Under the pieces are notes generated by a model, which ran no database searches, was not told the origin of the DNA, and saw nothing but the letters and a program-made list of their open reading frames with translations. The translations under genes were made by a program, and so were the position numbers. A stretch of 64,000 nt of DNA from Trichoderma breve (Eukaryota > Ascomycota > Sordariomycetes > Hypocreales > Hypocreaceae): the NCBI RefSeq assembly GCF_028502605.1, contig NC_079234.1:1550001-1614000 (forward strand). Direction: 5' to 3'. The first letter of the stretch is position 1. The number at the start of each line of letters is the position of its first letter. Below are positions 1-10,040 of this stretch, one piece after another.

Positions 1-444
1 GATTGGACGTAGCTGTCAATGATGGAGCGGCGAGTTCGCCATTGTCTTAGAATCTGTGTTGAGTAAACGATTGCCTAACTGCAGCAGGAAATGCTCTGTA
101 GTTCTAATCTTGTACACCAATCACTGCCGTATTCACTATAACGCAGGAATTGAAGGATTTGTACAGACGTCACCGTAGCCAACTCCATCTCTACATATCG
201 CAGCCGCAGAAGCGCGTAAGACTTTAGCTTTATATGTTAGTTCTTGCATGTTCGAGTTAAAATGGGAAACCACAGGCAAACAGAGCCGCACGAAACTGAG
301 ATGACGCCACGTGATGACGGCTCTCTCCAAAGACTCGCCCAGGCTATTCAGCCTGAGTCTCTAGCACGCATCTTCGTATACACTTATGCATGATTGCATC
401 CTCCCTGCGGTCATCGCCCTGCTTCACATGGAAATTAATAGCCC
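1..444. other. Left-edge intergenic sequence, no gene seen
   Basis: I see no ORF here that extends into a recognisable protein. It includes the upstream region of the gene starting at 445, with a CCAC/CACGTG-like stretch near 307-313. Nothing else can be supported. Confidence 0.5.
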
Positions 445-1674
445 ATGCCTCGTAATAATGACAACTCCAATTCTCAACACCAAGTCAGCGTCAGCGCGGG
501 CCCGATCCGATCGGCCAACTCCATGCATAAGCCATCGAGAGTGAATATCTCAATTCTCACCTTGATCGCTACCTTCATCTTCATCTTTGCGATCGTTTTT
601 CCTTATTTTGGCATTTGGTTTCATCTTGAAGAAACCCTTGGAATAAAAATCTCCAAAGAAACGGCGACTTGCGCGCCTTTTTCAACTGTCCCTCTAAACA
701 TCACCCTCCATGACGACTCACCTTTATCACCATCTCCACTTCCTCCCTCACACGCGGCCTCCGATGGAGAAACAATTATTGAACTGTTTCAAACACTCGG
801 AAGAACAACAATCTGGAAGAGTATCGCAAATATTAGCTTCCAGGGCGACACTTTTGAACCCGAAGGTCTCGTCCGCTTGGGTCCGGATCGTTATGTGGTC
901 AGCTGCGGGGAGTACACCGAGCATACGCAAAAGTATCCCCATCCCATCAATGGCACCGACCGGACGCCAGGAAAAGGATTCGCCCACCTGATGACGTATA
1001 ATGGTAAGGGAATACGGATTGCTGACGCGACAATCACAAGGGAGGGAGAAGAAGAGTACCACAACGGCGGGATTGACTACGATGGACGGTGGATTTGGGG
1101 GACGGTTGCGCAGTATCGGCCAAACAGCACATCATATGTTTATAAGGCGGACCCTTATACCTTGAAGCCACAGACCGTGCTACGGTACACCGATCATCTG
1201 GGTGGCATCGTCCACGATACCACCAAAAACAGACTCACGACACTCAACTGGGGAAGCCGAAATGCAACTGTCTGGACTCTCAAAGACGGAGTGGCAGCCG
1301 ATTGTTCTACCGAACGGCCTCAATATACAACCCGCAACCCGAGTTACTTTGTCGACTATCAGGACTGTAAATGGCTGGGACGAAGTAAGTTTCACAGTGG
1401 CGCGAGCGTAATGCTTTGCTCTGGGGTGACCGCGCTGGATGGCGGATACAGTCTCGGTGGGATCGCGTTGGTTCATACTGAAACAATGCAACCTTTGGCT
1501 GAAGTGCCAATCATGCTTAAGAGCGCGCTCGGAGTGAGGATGACACAAAACCCGATGGATGTGAGCGTGGAAAATGGAAAGTTGCGGTTTTACTGGCTTC
1601 CAGATCAGAGAAACAGCACATTGTACATATATGAAGCAGAACCTAATAGTCCTTTTGAGTATGGTGGTGGATGA
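445..1674 (+). CDS. Membrane-anchored DUF6454-like protein
   Basis: Uninterrupted 409-residue ORF with its own ATG and TGA stop. The N-terminus is polar (about 33 residues), followed by one strong hydrophobic segment (about 34-58, rich in Ile/Leu/Phe), so a type II signal anchor is likely. The rest is a soluble lumenal or extracellular domain with several N-glycosylation sequons (NIT, NGT, NST, NAT) and repeated Gly/Trp/Tyr-rich strands of the kind seen in beta-propeller folds. The pattern GFAHLMTYN...YHNGGIDYDGRWIWG resembles fungal proteins annotated DUF6454, whose function is unknown. No catalytic motif is evident. It is isolated from its neighbours: 580 bp to the next gene, which points towards it. 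The start is the first ATG of the frame. The coding call is firm; the family assignment is from memory and moderate. Confidence 0.8.
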   Translation: MPRNNDNSNSQHQVSVSAGPIRSANSMHKPSRVNISILTLIATFIFIFAIVFPYFGIWFHLEETLGIKISKETATCAPFSTVPLNITLHDDSPLSPSPLPPSHAASDGETIIELFQTLGRTTIWKSIANISFQGDTFEPEGLVRLGPDRYVVSCGEYTEHTQKYPHPINGTDRTPGKGFAHLMTYNGKGIRIADATITREGEEEYHNGGIDYDGRWIWGTVAQYRPNSTSYVYKADPYTLKPQTVLRYTDHLGGIVHDTTKNRLTTLNWGSRNATVWTLKDGVAADCSTERPQYTTRNPSYFVDYQDCKWLGRSKFHSGASVMLCSGVTALDGGYSLGGIALVHTETMQPLAEVPIMLKSALGVRMTQNPMDVSVENGKLRFYWLPDQRNSTLYIYEAEPNSPFEYGGG

Positions 1675-2257
1675 ATTTATGCCTTCTACCAGACATGTTA
1701 CTAATAAGTCGGAATATGGATCTTTCTTGCAGATACTGTGGTCATAAGAGCGATTCGCTGCATATTCATCATCACAGCTCCGCCATAATGGTTCCTCTGT
1801 GCACTATTTCAAAATGACTTTCATGCTTCAGAACATTCAGACAGGCTAGTCTCTACTTTTTTATGACAGAAGAACTACCTTGCCGATATCTACTGGCTCC
1901 TAAACAACTTTGGGTTCAATAGATAACCAGTCAGTCCTAATGTTGGGATTTATGCTCTTGCGTGTCCAGGCTAAAAGCAGTCATATCTACAACGCATATT
2001 TTCACAATTAGCTAAATCTGATGCATTCACTCAATCATTAGCTCTTAAGGCTCTCTTCCTTTGCAGACATTATATCTCATGGTGTTCTATTTCGTATCAT
2101 ACGATATTAACTTGTTATAAGATACAAATGCCGTTATCCATGCAGACATGTAAATATTCTCAGATCCCCTTTCTCAGCCATCTCTATTTTATGCGTCCCA
2201 ACCTGATACTTTGTTATGAGCTTTTTTTGTCCACGTTTGGCGTGCCTCCATATAGAT
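1675..2257. other. Convergent intergenic region
   Basis: AT-rich spacer between the 3' ends of two convergent genes. No ORF, RNA gene or repeat that I can support. Confidence 0.6.
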
Positions 2258-2890
2258 TTAACATGTTGGCTGGTCAACTGAGCTAACGTTGGTCAAGATT
2301 GCGACAAACTCGCATTCAGGTGGGTAGTAGGTGACCCAATCGACATATTGGAAATAGTACCATGGAGTACCGTCTTCGTTGAGATCAAAATCAGCCTCAC
2401 ATATCTGCATACCGTTGAGAGTGTTGACGGGCTCGTTGTGCCAAAGGTTGTACGTGTTGGTGCCCCCTGATGGCCCTAGGAGCCAGTTGGAGTCCGAGGC
2501 ATTAGGAAATGATGAAGTGTTGGCAAAAGCGAGCTGGCCCACAAGAGTAGGGTGCAAAAGAGGGATTTCCGTGTAGTTTTGTAAGAAACCCTTGGGACCA
2601 AAGTCGAAGATGGTACCATCAGAGTTCTGGCCTTCACTGACAAGGACTCCATTGTCGAGGTTGGCAAGCAGAGGAGGAGAGCTGTTGTCTAGAGCAACAT
2701 AGCTAAATTGGCCATCCTTGCTGGGCCTAAGTTGAAGAGGCCTGAAGTTGTTTGAGGGGATAGAGTCGTCATAGAGGTAGAATGTGAGACCCGCGGTCGT
2801 GGTTACAACATTCTGGGCACAGAGCTGTCCGGTAACTTGAGAGACGCCAGCGGCCAAAGCCAAGGCAGTTGCCATCAACTTATAAGACAT
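2258..2890 (-). CDS. Small secreted protein of unknown function
   Basis: Single-exon ORF of 210 residues. It opens with a classic secretion signal (MSYK, then a hydrophobic core to about residue 18, small residues before a likely cleavage near residue 21). The mature part has four cysteines (LCAQ, QICEAD, PECEF, terminal PTC), consistent with two disulfides, and NYT, NTS, NAS and NVS sequons, so a secreted glycoprotein is likely. The layout (signal peptide, beta-rich Gly/Asn/Trp body, C-terminal Cys) is loosely like fungal cell-wall proteins of the PhiA group, but I could not align a defining motif and do not assign it. The start ATG lies at the start of the signal peptide, which fits well. 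Function unknown. Confidence 0.75.
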   Translation of the reverse strand: MSYKLMATALALAAGVSQVTGQLCAQNVVTTTAGLTFYLYDDSIPSNNFRPLQLRPSKDGQFSYVALDNSSPPLLANLDNGVLVSEGQNSDGTIFDFGPKGFLQNYTEIPLLHPTLVGQLAFANTSSFPNASDSNWLLGPSGGTNTYNLWHNEPVNTLNGMQICEADFDLNEDGTPWYYFQYVDWVTYYPPECEFVAILTNVSSVDQPTC

Positions 2891-5800
2891 GATGGAATTG
2901 GTTTACACTTTTTCGTGTTAAATGAGGAGCCAGAATAGTGTTTGTTTGGAACTCCAGGGGGAAATGGTATGAACGAGGTTGGCTTCTTGAGCTTCTTATA
3001 CTTCTAGTCAACTCACGGAACGACTTAGAAGGCGCATGAAGTTTGGTGATAGATACATTGTACCACTACCGTCGGGTAGAGATGTAGTCCAGTTGAGCGC
3101 GATTAACGAGCTAAAACCTGCATCGGTATATTCACGCGGACCAGGGTGTTCTGCATGTGGAGAATACAGCAATTCCCAATCGGTGATGCCTTGCGCATCA
3201 ACTAATACTGATGTAACCTCAAATACACATGGTGTTGATAAAGGTAGGCCTATAAGTGCAAATTAAAATGCAAATTCAAGCAGAAGAGCAGCGACTTTGT
3301 GTGTACTACAGAGTAAATCTCCATTGTTTTTACAAATAGTAGATTCGTGAAGTAGCTTGGCGGTGCGCACGTTTGATTCACATGCTTGAGCTTCGATAAT
3401 CTCGCACATCGCCATCTTGTCCAATGTTCTAAATTTGTCGAGTCTTAAAGCTCGCTTGCAAAATTGTTGAGCAGCTTCCATTTGTAGCTAGACAAGATTG
3501 TACATTATATGTATGTAAATATATGCGAATCATGCAACTTTCCCTGTAACGTTATGGCAGTTGCGCCAAAAGTGGAAGGTATTTCATTGTGGTTAATCTG
3601 ATTACCACTTTCAGATATACTAAACCGGTGATGATCTGATAAGGCACAGGCGCGGGGAAATATTAGCAGTAATACGGCGGCTCAAACGGTACCAGGAGAT
3701 TAATATAATCGTTCCACTTTCGGAGATAACTACCAAATTTTAAGTCGCAGACTCTTTCCTTGAATCTTTTTATAAGCCTGTACAATGACGAGTATCGTAC
3801 AGCCTCATGTCTTGAATACGAATCGACACCCAAGAGGCGCCCATGACGCGATGATATGCAGCAAGGATGAGAGCGGGATATTTTTCGGTGGAAGCTAAAT
3901 ACATACGAGTACGCCCTCTTCTGCACATAAACTGAATTGCCTAAATACTTTCCAACATCCTCAAACCTGTTTGTGCAATGCCAAGACGAGAAGCGGAGTA
4001 TGACTGGATATGAGTGAAGTTCTAGTCTCATATACCCAGCATCCAGGCTGCAACTTTCTCATACATGCAACTTGCTACTATGGAACTCAGAGCTACGGAA
4101 CCCTTTCCCGGCGATGTGCTACCATGGAACTCAGAACTCCGGAACACTTTCCCGTTTCCCGGAGATTTTTGCTTCTAGGTAAACTCCGTACCCTACCCAG
4201 ATTGCGTCGTCTGCCTGCTCCGTCACGCTCTCTTGAGTAGGACATAGCAGTGGCAGATGAACATATGCGACTAGCTTCTTCACAATGACGAGATATCTGG
4301 TGGGTCGATTTCCGAAATATTGCGAGAGCCGGATACCAACTGCTCGCCAACACTGCATCGTATATATTGCTATCAAAAGCTCTAGGCTAATACGGCATCA
4401 TGGCTGGTTCTTCTCTTGCTTAAAAATCAACCGTAAGTCTTTTGTAAGCCAGATTACTGCGCAGAAATTCCAGACTAATTGTGCCTACAGGCCCCAAAAA
4501 TGCCAGCATTGTGAAGACATATTATGCCCGTTGAAATACAGGGTTGTTTTATAGCCTTTTATCGCGACACAAACCTGCATTGCGGTTAATATCAATACTA
4601 TACATGCAGTAACTGCAGCAGTCTAAGCCAGGTTATAACGGAAGAAACTACTATAATCGTTCCCTTCGCCGAAGTATGCTTCAGAAAAGAGAAACTGCTT
4701 AGTCCAGTTGGTAGCGCGATAAGCGAAACTCTGCCCCGAGGAAGCGAGGGTGGATCTTCTGCTGAATCACGTTGGGTAGTTATCTCTCTTGCAAGATATT
4801 GCCGTTGTGCCTATACCATGGTTAGATTATTCAGATTTCGTGCCAAAAGACAACACCTGATGGCAATGGAGAAATCGCTCTTAGTAAATACTGGACAAGC
4901 ATGGGTGTACAGTAGGTACTCTTCCACTCAGCTAAGCGAGAGCGCCTTGGCTGGTTTCGATATCAATATCATCAACAGTTTCAAGAGCTGCTGATTGGCT
5001 ATTGTACGAACAACAGCGTGCCACACAAATCAGCATACTTTCCAAAAGTCCATACTCGACAACAATTTAGAAAGTGACTTGACAAACACCATTCTATAAC
5101 TACTCAGTAGAAGTTACAAGTGAATCCGGTCTGCAGGGAAGACCCAACGGCCGAAGGCATGGAGCTGTGTTGCTGAGCGCACTCGCGCCTTATCTGACTC
5201 GTCCAGTTGCCGCAATGAACATTCTGTTTTCAAGAATTTAGACACATTCTTGAGGAGATGGGCAGCTATACGATATCTACGATCACCACTAAGTCCATAT
5301 AGCAGATACGCAGTGAGAAAGAGATCCAATTCATCATTTATCTCGCCAAGCACGCGCACGTAGTGAACTGGGCGCGGTATGTCGGCAGCTCGTTAAATGC
5401 AAAAATCTATGTCTGATTGACATTCTAGTGGTAGCTATGAATCACATTGTTTTGTCACGAAGACTAAGAATGACGGGACAGAGATCTTCTTGGTGGCTGT
5501 CAAGCTACAACGGTCATGTTGGAATTGGTTAGACACGGAAATCGATGGCAAGATGCGGCTTTCAAGAGCGTGCTAGAATTTCTGGCCAGGGCTTGGGGTA
5601 TAAGCCGGGAATTATTAGAAATTTCTGTTGATGGAGTACATCAACGCATGAACCGGAGGAGCGACGATCGAAAATCGGGTTTGGAAAAGTATGAAAACAA
5701 AAATCTTGCCTCAAATAAAGGCATAAGCTTAATTCAACATACGAGGCAATTTTGCAGAAATTCACGAAGCTCCTCGTTTTTGAAATGTGGGATATGGCAA

Positions 5801-6544
5801 GACTCTCCTGCAGATAAACAAATCGTGGTGTTGAGGATCTAACACTACCCGGTAATCATTGTAACAACATTAATGCCAAACTCAAGTTTCTCCGGTGTAA
5901 TCTTTTTTAATCGATAATATGCCTTTACAGAGGATATAATTTTCGGATTATGAATATCTTCCATTCTTATCTTGCGGAAAGGTGATATACATAGTTCTTA
6001 ACAGGTAATAGTGCCCATGACATGGAGAGATATCATCAGTGGGCTGTCATCTCTCACTATGCCCATTTTAGGGTCGGAGTCGTTATATAAGGTATCCCGT
6101 AAGAGGAAAATCCCCATAACTCATAGAATGACGCAAATAAAATAGATAAAAATTCCATTCCAGAACCGTAAGGATTTGTTAGCCTTGATACTTTCCAAGG
6201 TTTGAGGATCACGAACACATCAGTTCACTCAGAGAGAAGCGCTGCGAGCGTCTCTGGCTTATGACTAAAGTGGACAATGGCTCGAAAGCGCTACGAGTCA
6301 CATGACGCCGTGCTGTGTACAGTGTCTGTTTCATAACATAAACTTGTGCAGCAACTTTGACGGTGGCTTGAAGATTTTGGCTCGGAACTCCACTCCGGGC
6401 TTAGCCTTCTAATCAATCGGACATTCAAACACGAGATTCAGACGTGTGAGATGTCATCAAAAAATCCATCGATCCATCAGCCTTTCTGAATTCTGTCGAG
6501 ATAGCTTTTGAACGTGTCCAGCGCATAAAGTATAGCGAATCAAG
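2891..6544. other. Gene-poor 3.6 kb region
   Basis: Only short ORFs in all frames, none with a recognisable domain, signal peptide or splice-linked continuation. It holds a 31-bp imperfect direct repeat (listed separately) and, near 4700, a lone tRNA A-box-like string without a B box. An 81-residue minus-strand ORF at 5114-5359 is helical in composition (LFLTAYLLYGL...) but has no partner exons that I can find. I regard the region as non-coding or decayed. Confidence 0.5.
4080..4154. repeat. Imperfect direct repeat, two 31-bp copies
   Basis: The copies are 4080-4110 and 4124-4154, offset 44 bp, matching at 28 of 31 positions. Each begins ATGGAACTCAGA and ends CTTTCCCG. No ORF uses the repeat. 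Confidence 0.7.
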
Positions 6545-8548
6545 ATGGCGACACTATGCACCACCACTGGCCGCACCACTGGCCGCACCACTCAGGCGAA
6601 AAAGTCCTGTACCAGCTGTCGGAGTACGTGAGATTTTCATATCATCTCTAGCGTCGGCCATTTTACGTGATGGGGGGTTTTGACATAGATCTCCTGGACT
6701 CTGGCGGCGACAACGACGACGCGAGAGGTATAATGCTATATTGGATGAGCATAGACTAACTTAACCCTCCTTAGTACTGAAGATCGCATGCGATAAAGCG
6801 CTGCCCGAGTGCACGGCCTGCAAGATGCGCGGCAAGACATGCTCAGGTTACAGTGAGAATCTATCCTGGCCACGGAAGGGCGACAAGCGCCGTGCGGCCA
6901 TGGCCAACGTCCAGAGCCGGGGCAGATATCGAGCCAATCCCGTCGTGTTCTTAAATACCTCTAGCTGGGATGTAAGCCTGTATCGCGAGCACGTTGATAC
7001 GGGAGCGCACTGTAAGTGAATTCGGCGGTTTCTCATCCTGCTCCGTAACCCCTTGTCTAATCTTGAGTTATAGTGCAGCACATGGGAGCCTGGACACCGC
7101 CATCGATATCACCTAGTCAATCCATATGGTCATCAAAACTTGGCTTTTGTAAGTCAGACTTCGCCTGTTTTGGCGAGATGAGATGTAACTCTCGCAATTG
7201 TTCTTCGATGTACTGAGACATTATAGATGGACCTCAGTTGCCGACGGCTATCCGCCTTGTTACGTCAGGCCAGTTTCATGACGATGTCTGCGGGCTTTTG
7301 TACCGGATGTCGCTTGGTGATAACACCGTGCCATCTCTTTCTCTCCGCCACTCCATGAATGCGATTTCGCTATTGTCACTACACAAGTCCAATGAGGCAC
7401 TGAGATACAAGATTCTTGCAATTTCGTATCTTAAAGGTGCCCTCACACAGGGCCTCGATAATAAATCTCGGCCACAGGCTATTGCCACTAGTTTGCTTTT
7501 GACGCTGTACGAGGTAAGACGTGAAAAGGATTGTTGTCCGACAAATCTTTATACAGATTCTAACCTTGTGCGTTGTGCCTTAGGTTCTGAGCCAGAGTGG
7601 CAAGACCAATGATTGGTCTGTATATTTCGAAGGCTGCATGAAGATCGTCAACTCTGGCTTCAACATCCATCGCAGATATGCAGGAGATTGCGCAATTCTC
7701 CTCAACTGGGTCCGCTACCACAAAGTGCTATATAAGTTTAGTATAAAGCACTGGCAACAGCGCACTCCGCAGATGGAAATGATGGCCAAGTCAGATATTC
7801 TTGTTTCTGATTCAGCAAACGACATAGATCTAATAACCGTAAGAATCTTCGACCGTTCATGATTTCATACTACGCTGTTGCTGACGTCTTCAAACTTCAG
7901 ATGCATAACATGCTTGGCTGCTCTCCCGAAGTATTAGACTTCTTGAGCGAAGCAATGGACCTCGTCAAAAATCGAGATGATCCGAATTACCTGTCCCTCA
8001 AACGACTACGGGCAATTAACGAACTTGAGCTGCGGCTCAAACAGATTGACGACTTACGCGACTGCTTTGACGTGGGAGCGGATGACATTACCATCAGCAA
8101 AGTTTCAGAAAGCATGAACGATAGACTGTTCCAGTTTGCTTTGATCATCTATGTAGACCGTGTAGTCAAAGGCGCATTCATGTCTTCGTCAACATCCCAA
8201 AGCGCTGCCGCCAAGGCATTTGTTCTTCTGGAGAAGATCCGACTGTACGACAGGCCATTCCCGCTTTTCATTCTCTCTATTCAAGCAGAGACTGATGAGC
8301 AACGCCTGCTGATTCTGACCACAATCCACCGAACCATGGAAGCAAGACCAATGAATAACCTAGGGTCGACGGAAGAAATGATCAAGAAGCTTTGGGCTCA
8401 GCAAGACTTGCAGGGACCCGAGCAAGCGGATGCACTTTTCCTCTTGAATGCTGTGATTAGCGCTAGCAGCATGCCACCGACCTTCACCTCACCTTTCGTA
8501 ATCAACGCTATTACTGGTGCGAATGGTGTGCCGTTCTTATCTATCTAG
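6545..8548 (+). CDS. Zn2Cys6 transcription factor with fungal_trans_2-like domain
   Basis: Nuclear DNA-binding regulator, rebuilt from six exons: 6545-6623, 6775-7011, 7074-7148, 7227-7513, 7584-7838, 7901-8548 (526 residues, all junctions in frame). Splicing exon 1 directly to exon 2 gives a canonical binuclear cluster with Cys22, 25, 32, 39, 42 and 49 (C-x2-C-x6-C-x6-C-x2-C-x6-C), ending KTCSGY. The remainder is helical and resembles the fungal-specific regulator domain PF11951 (fungal_trans_2): FHDD, then LLLTLYEV, then LLNWVRYHK. The N-terminus has a 12-bp tandem duplication encoding GRTT twice. The first intron (6624-6774) contains a possible alternative 39-nt exon (see findings). It converges on the SDR gene; target genes are unknown. 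It lies 24 kb from the ETP cluster, so it is not an obvious cluster regulator. Confidence 0.85.
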
Positions 8549-8947
8549 TGTTCTGCGAAGGAATTATTCCTGCATTTAAACTGGTTTCGGATCATTTGCG
8601 ACAGCGCTGGATATTGCATATATAATTGGGCTCGGCATAATATGTACACTGCGTAATAAAAAGACAACAATAGCCATGAAATTTATGTCGATACTGTTTT
8701 TAGATATTTCTTTTCAAGAGTGAAACAATATTCGAGGGCGACACCTCTTCACGTAATGTTGAGAGGGCTTCACTACGTTGCAAGATTTTTTCTAAAAAGA
8801 CAAATTATTTAAATAAAAATGTGCAACATCCATGAACTCCACTCTGTTGATAACCCAGTTGAACAATACTATCATCGCAAAGTATCAAATACCCTTTTCC
8901 CCTCCAACGATGTTTAACAACATCACTATCCATTTACCGGTGCCTCG
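8549..8947. other. Convergent intergenic region
   Basis: AT-rich spacer between the regulator and the SDR gene, which end towards each other. No feature seen. Confidence 0.6.
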
Positions 8948-10040
8948 CTACCTACTTAAAGAATCGACAATCTTGGCAACATTTGCAAAAGCAAGTTCAT
9001 CCAAGGTTTCTCGCCAAAGTCTTTCCGCAATCTTTTCGCCTTCCGGCTCATACAGAAGTGGTGGCATTCTGATTTAAAAAAGATTAGCAAAATTTCGTCT
9101 AACTGTTGAATCAAGGCACTTACGGCTGGACTTTTCCGTCTTCAAGATACTGCCCATGCGATTCCGCTCCTTGTTTCACAGCTGCATCCGTAAAGGCGCG
9201 TGCTCCGACCGATAAGGTACGCCCGAGAAGAAAATAAAATACTGCCATAAAGACTTTTTGAAATGGGCTGTTCATTTCGCGAGCAAGACTCGACTTGCAA
9301 AGGCCAGGGTTGGGAGCGTTTATTATGGCGACTGATGACGGCACCCGCTTGACCAGCTCTGTTAAAAACATTTGGCCTAGCAATTTAGATGTGGCGTATC
9401 GATCTTGGCTATCGAAAGATTCGGGTTTGTCAAAACTAGCCAGCAGCGGTTCCGAGTTCCTCTCTTTGAAAGCCGCCCATGCAGCGGTATCGGACGACAC
9501 AATGACAAGGCGTCCAGGCTGTCCAGAGACGCTCTTCTCCTTTAAGACTGGGAGTAGCAGTAAGGTGAAGAGAGCTGTAGCAAGATAATTGACTTGAACA
9601 GTCTCTTCATGGCCTGTGAACTTGTTTTTCTGAAAGCCGCTCTTGATAAGACCCGCATTGTGGATGGCGATATCAAGACGCTCAAGTGTTTTGGCGCGCT
9701 CTGCAAACGCCATGATCGAGTCATAGCTAGATAGATCAAGCTTCCATACTTCAATAACAGCAGTTCTGCCGGGTTTTAAGTCTGATAGCAATGATCTCTT
9801 TGCTTCTTCGCCGTTTGCTTCACTGCGAACCGCAAGAATGAGCTTCTCGAGGCCAAGATCCAGAAGCTGACGGCTGCATTCAAATCCCAGGCCTGTATTG
9901 GAACCTGTGACAATAGCAGTCTTTCCGCTTAGATCTACGTCCTTTTGAGTCCATGCGGGAGGTTCCCTGAAGAGCTGGCGTTGAATGAATGCAAGCTGCG
10001 ATGCTCGCTGTTGGGGGGTTATGTCGAATTTTGGGGCCAT
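8948..10040 (-). CDS. Short-chain dehydrogenase/reductase (retinol dehydrogenase/WWOX-like)
   Basis: NAD(P)-dependent oxidoreductase, substrate unknown. Two exons, 10040-9124 and 9068-8948, joined over a 55-bp intron (9123-9069, GTAAGT..CAG), giving 345 residues. Without the splice the reading frame would stop just after the GKVQP stretch. The second exon supplies the family's usual C-terminus (a PEGEK...LWRETL helix). The Rossmann motif TGSNTGLG is at 45-52, then the IHNAG strand, a serine-rich SSDT strand and the catalytic YATSK near residue 215. The N-terminal ~35 residues (FIQRQLFREPP) match the extension seen in fungal members of this subgroup. There is no signal peptide. The family is certain; the substrate is not. 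Confidence 0.9.

Noticed and set aside
4700..4712. tRNA A-box-like string (TAGTCCAGTTGG)
   Set aside because: No B box (GGTTCRANYCC), no acceptor-stem pairing and no anticodon arm could be drawn around it.
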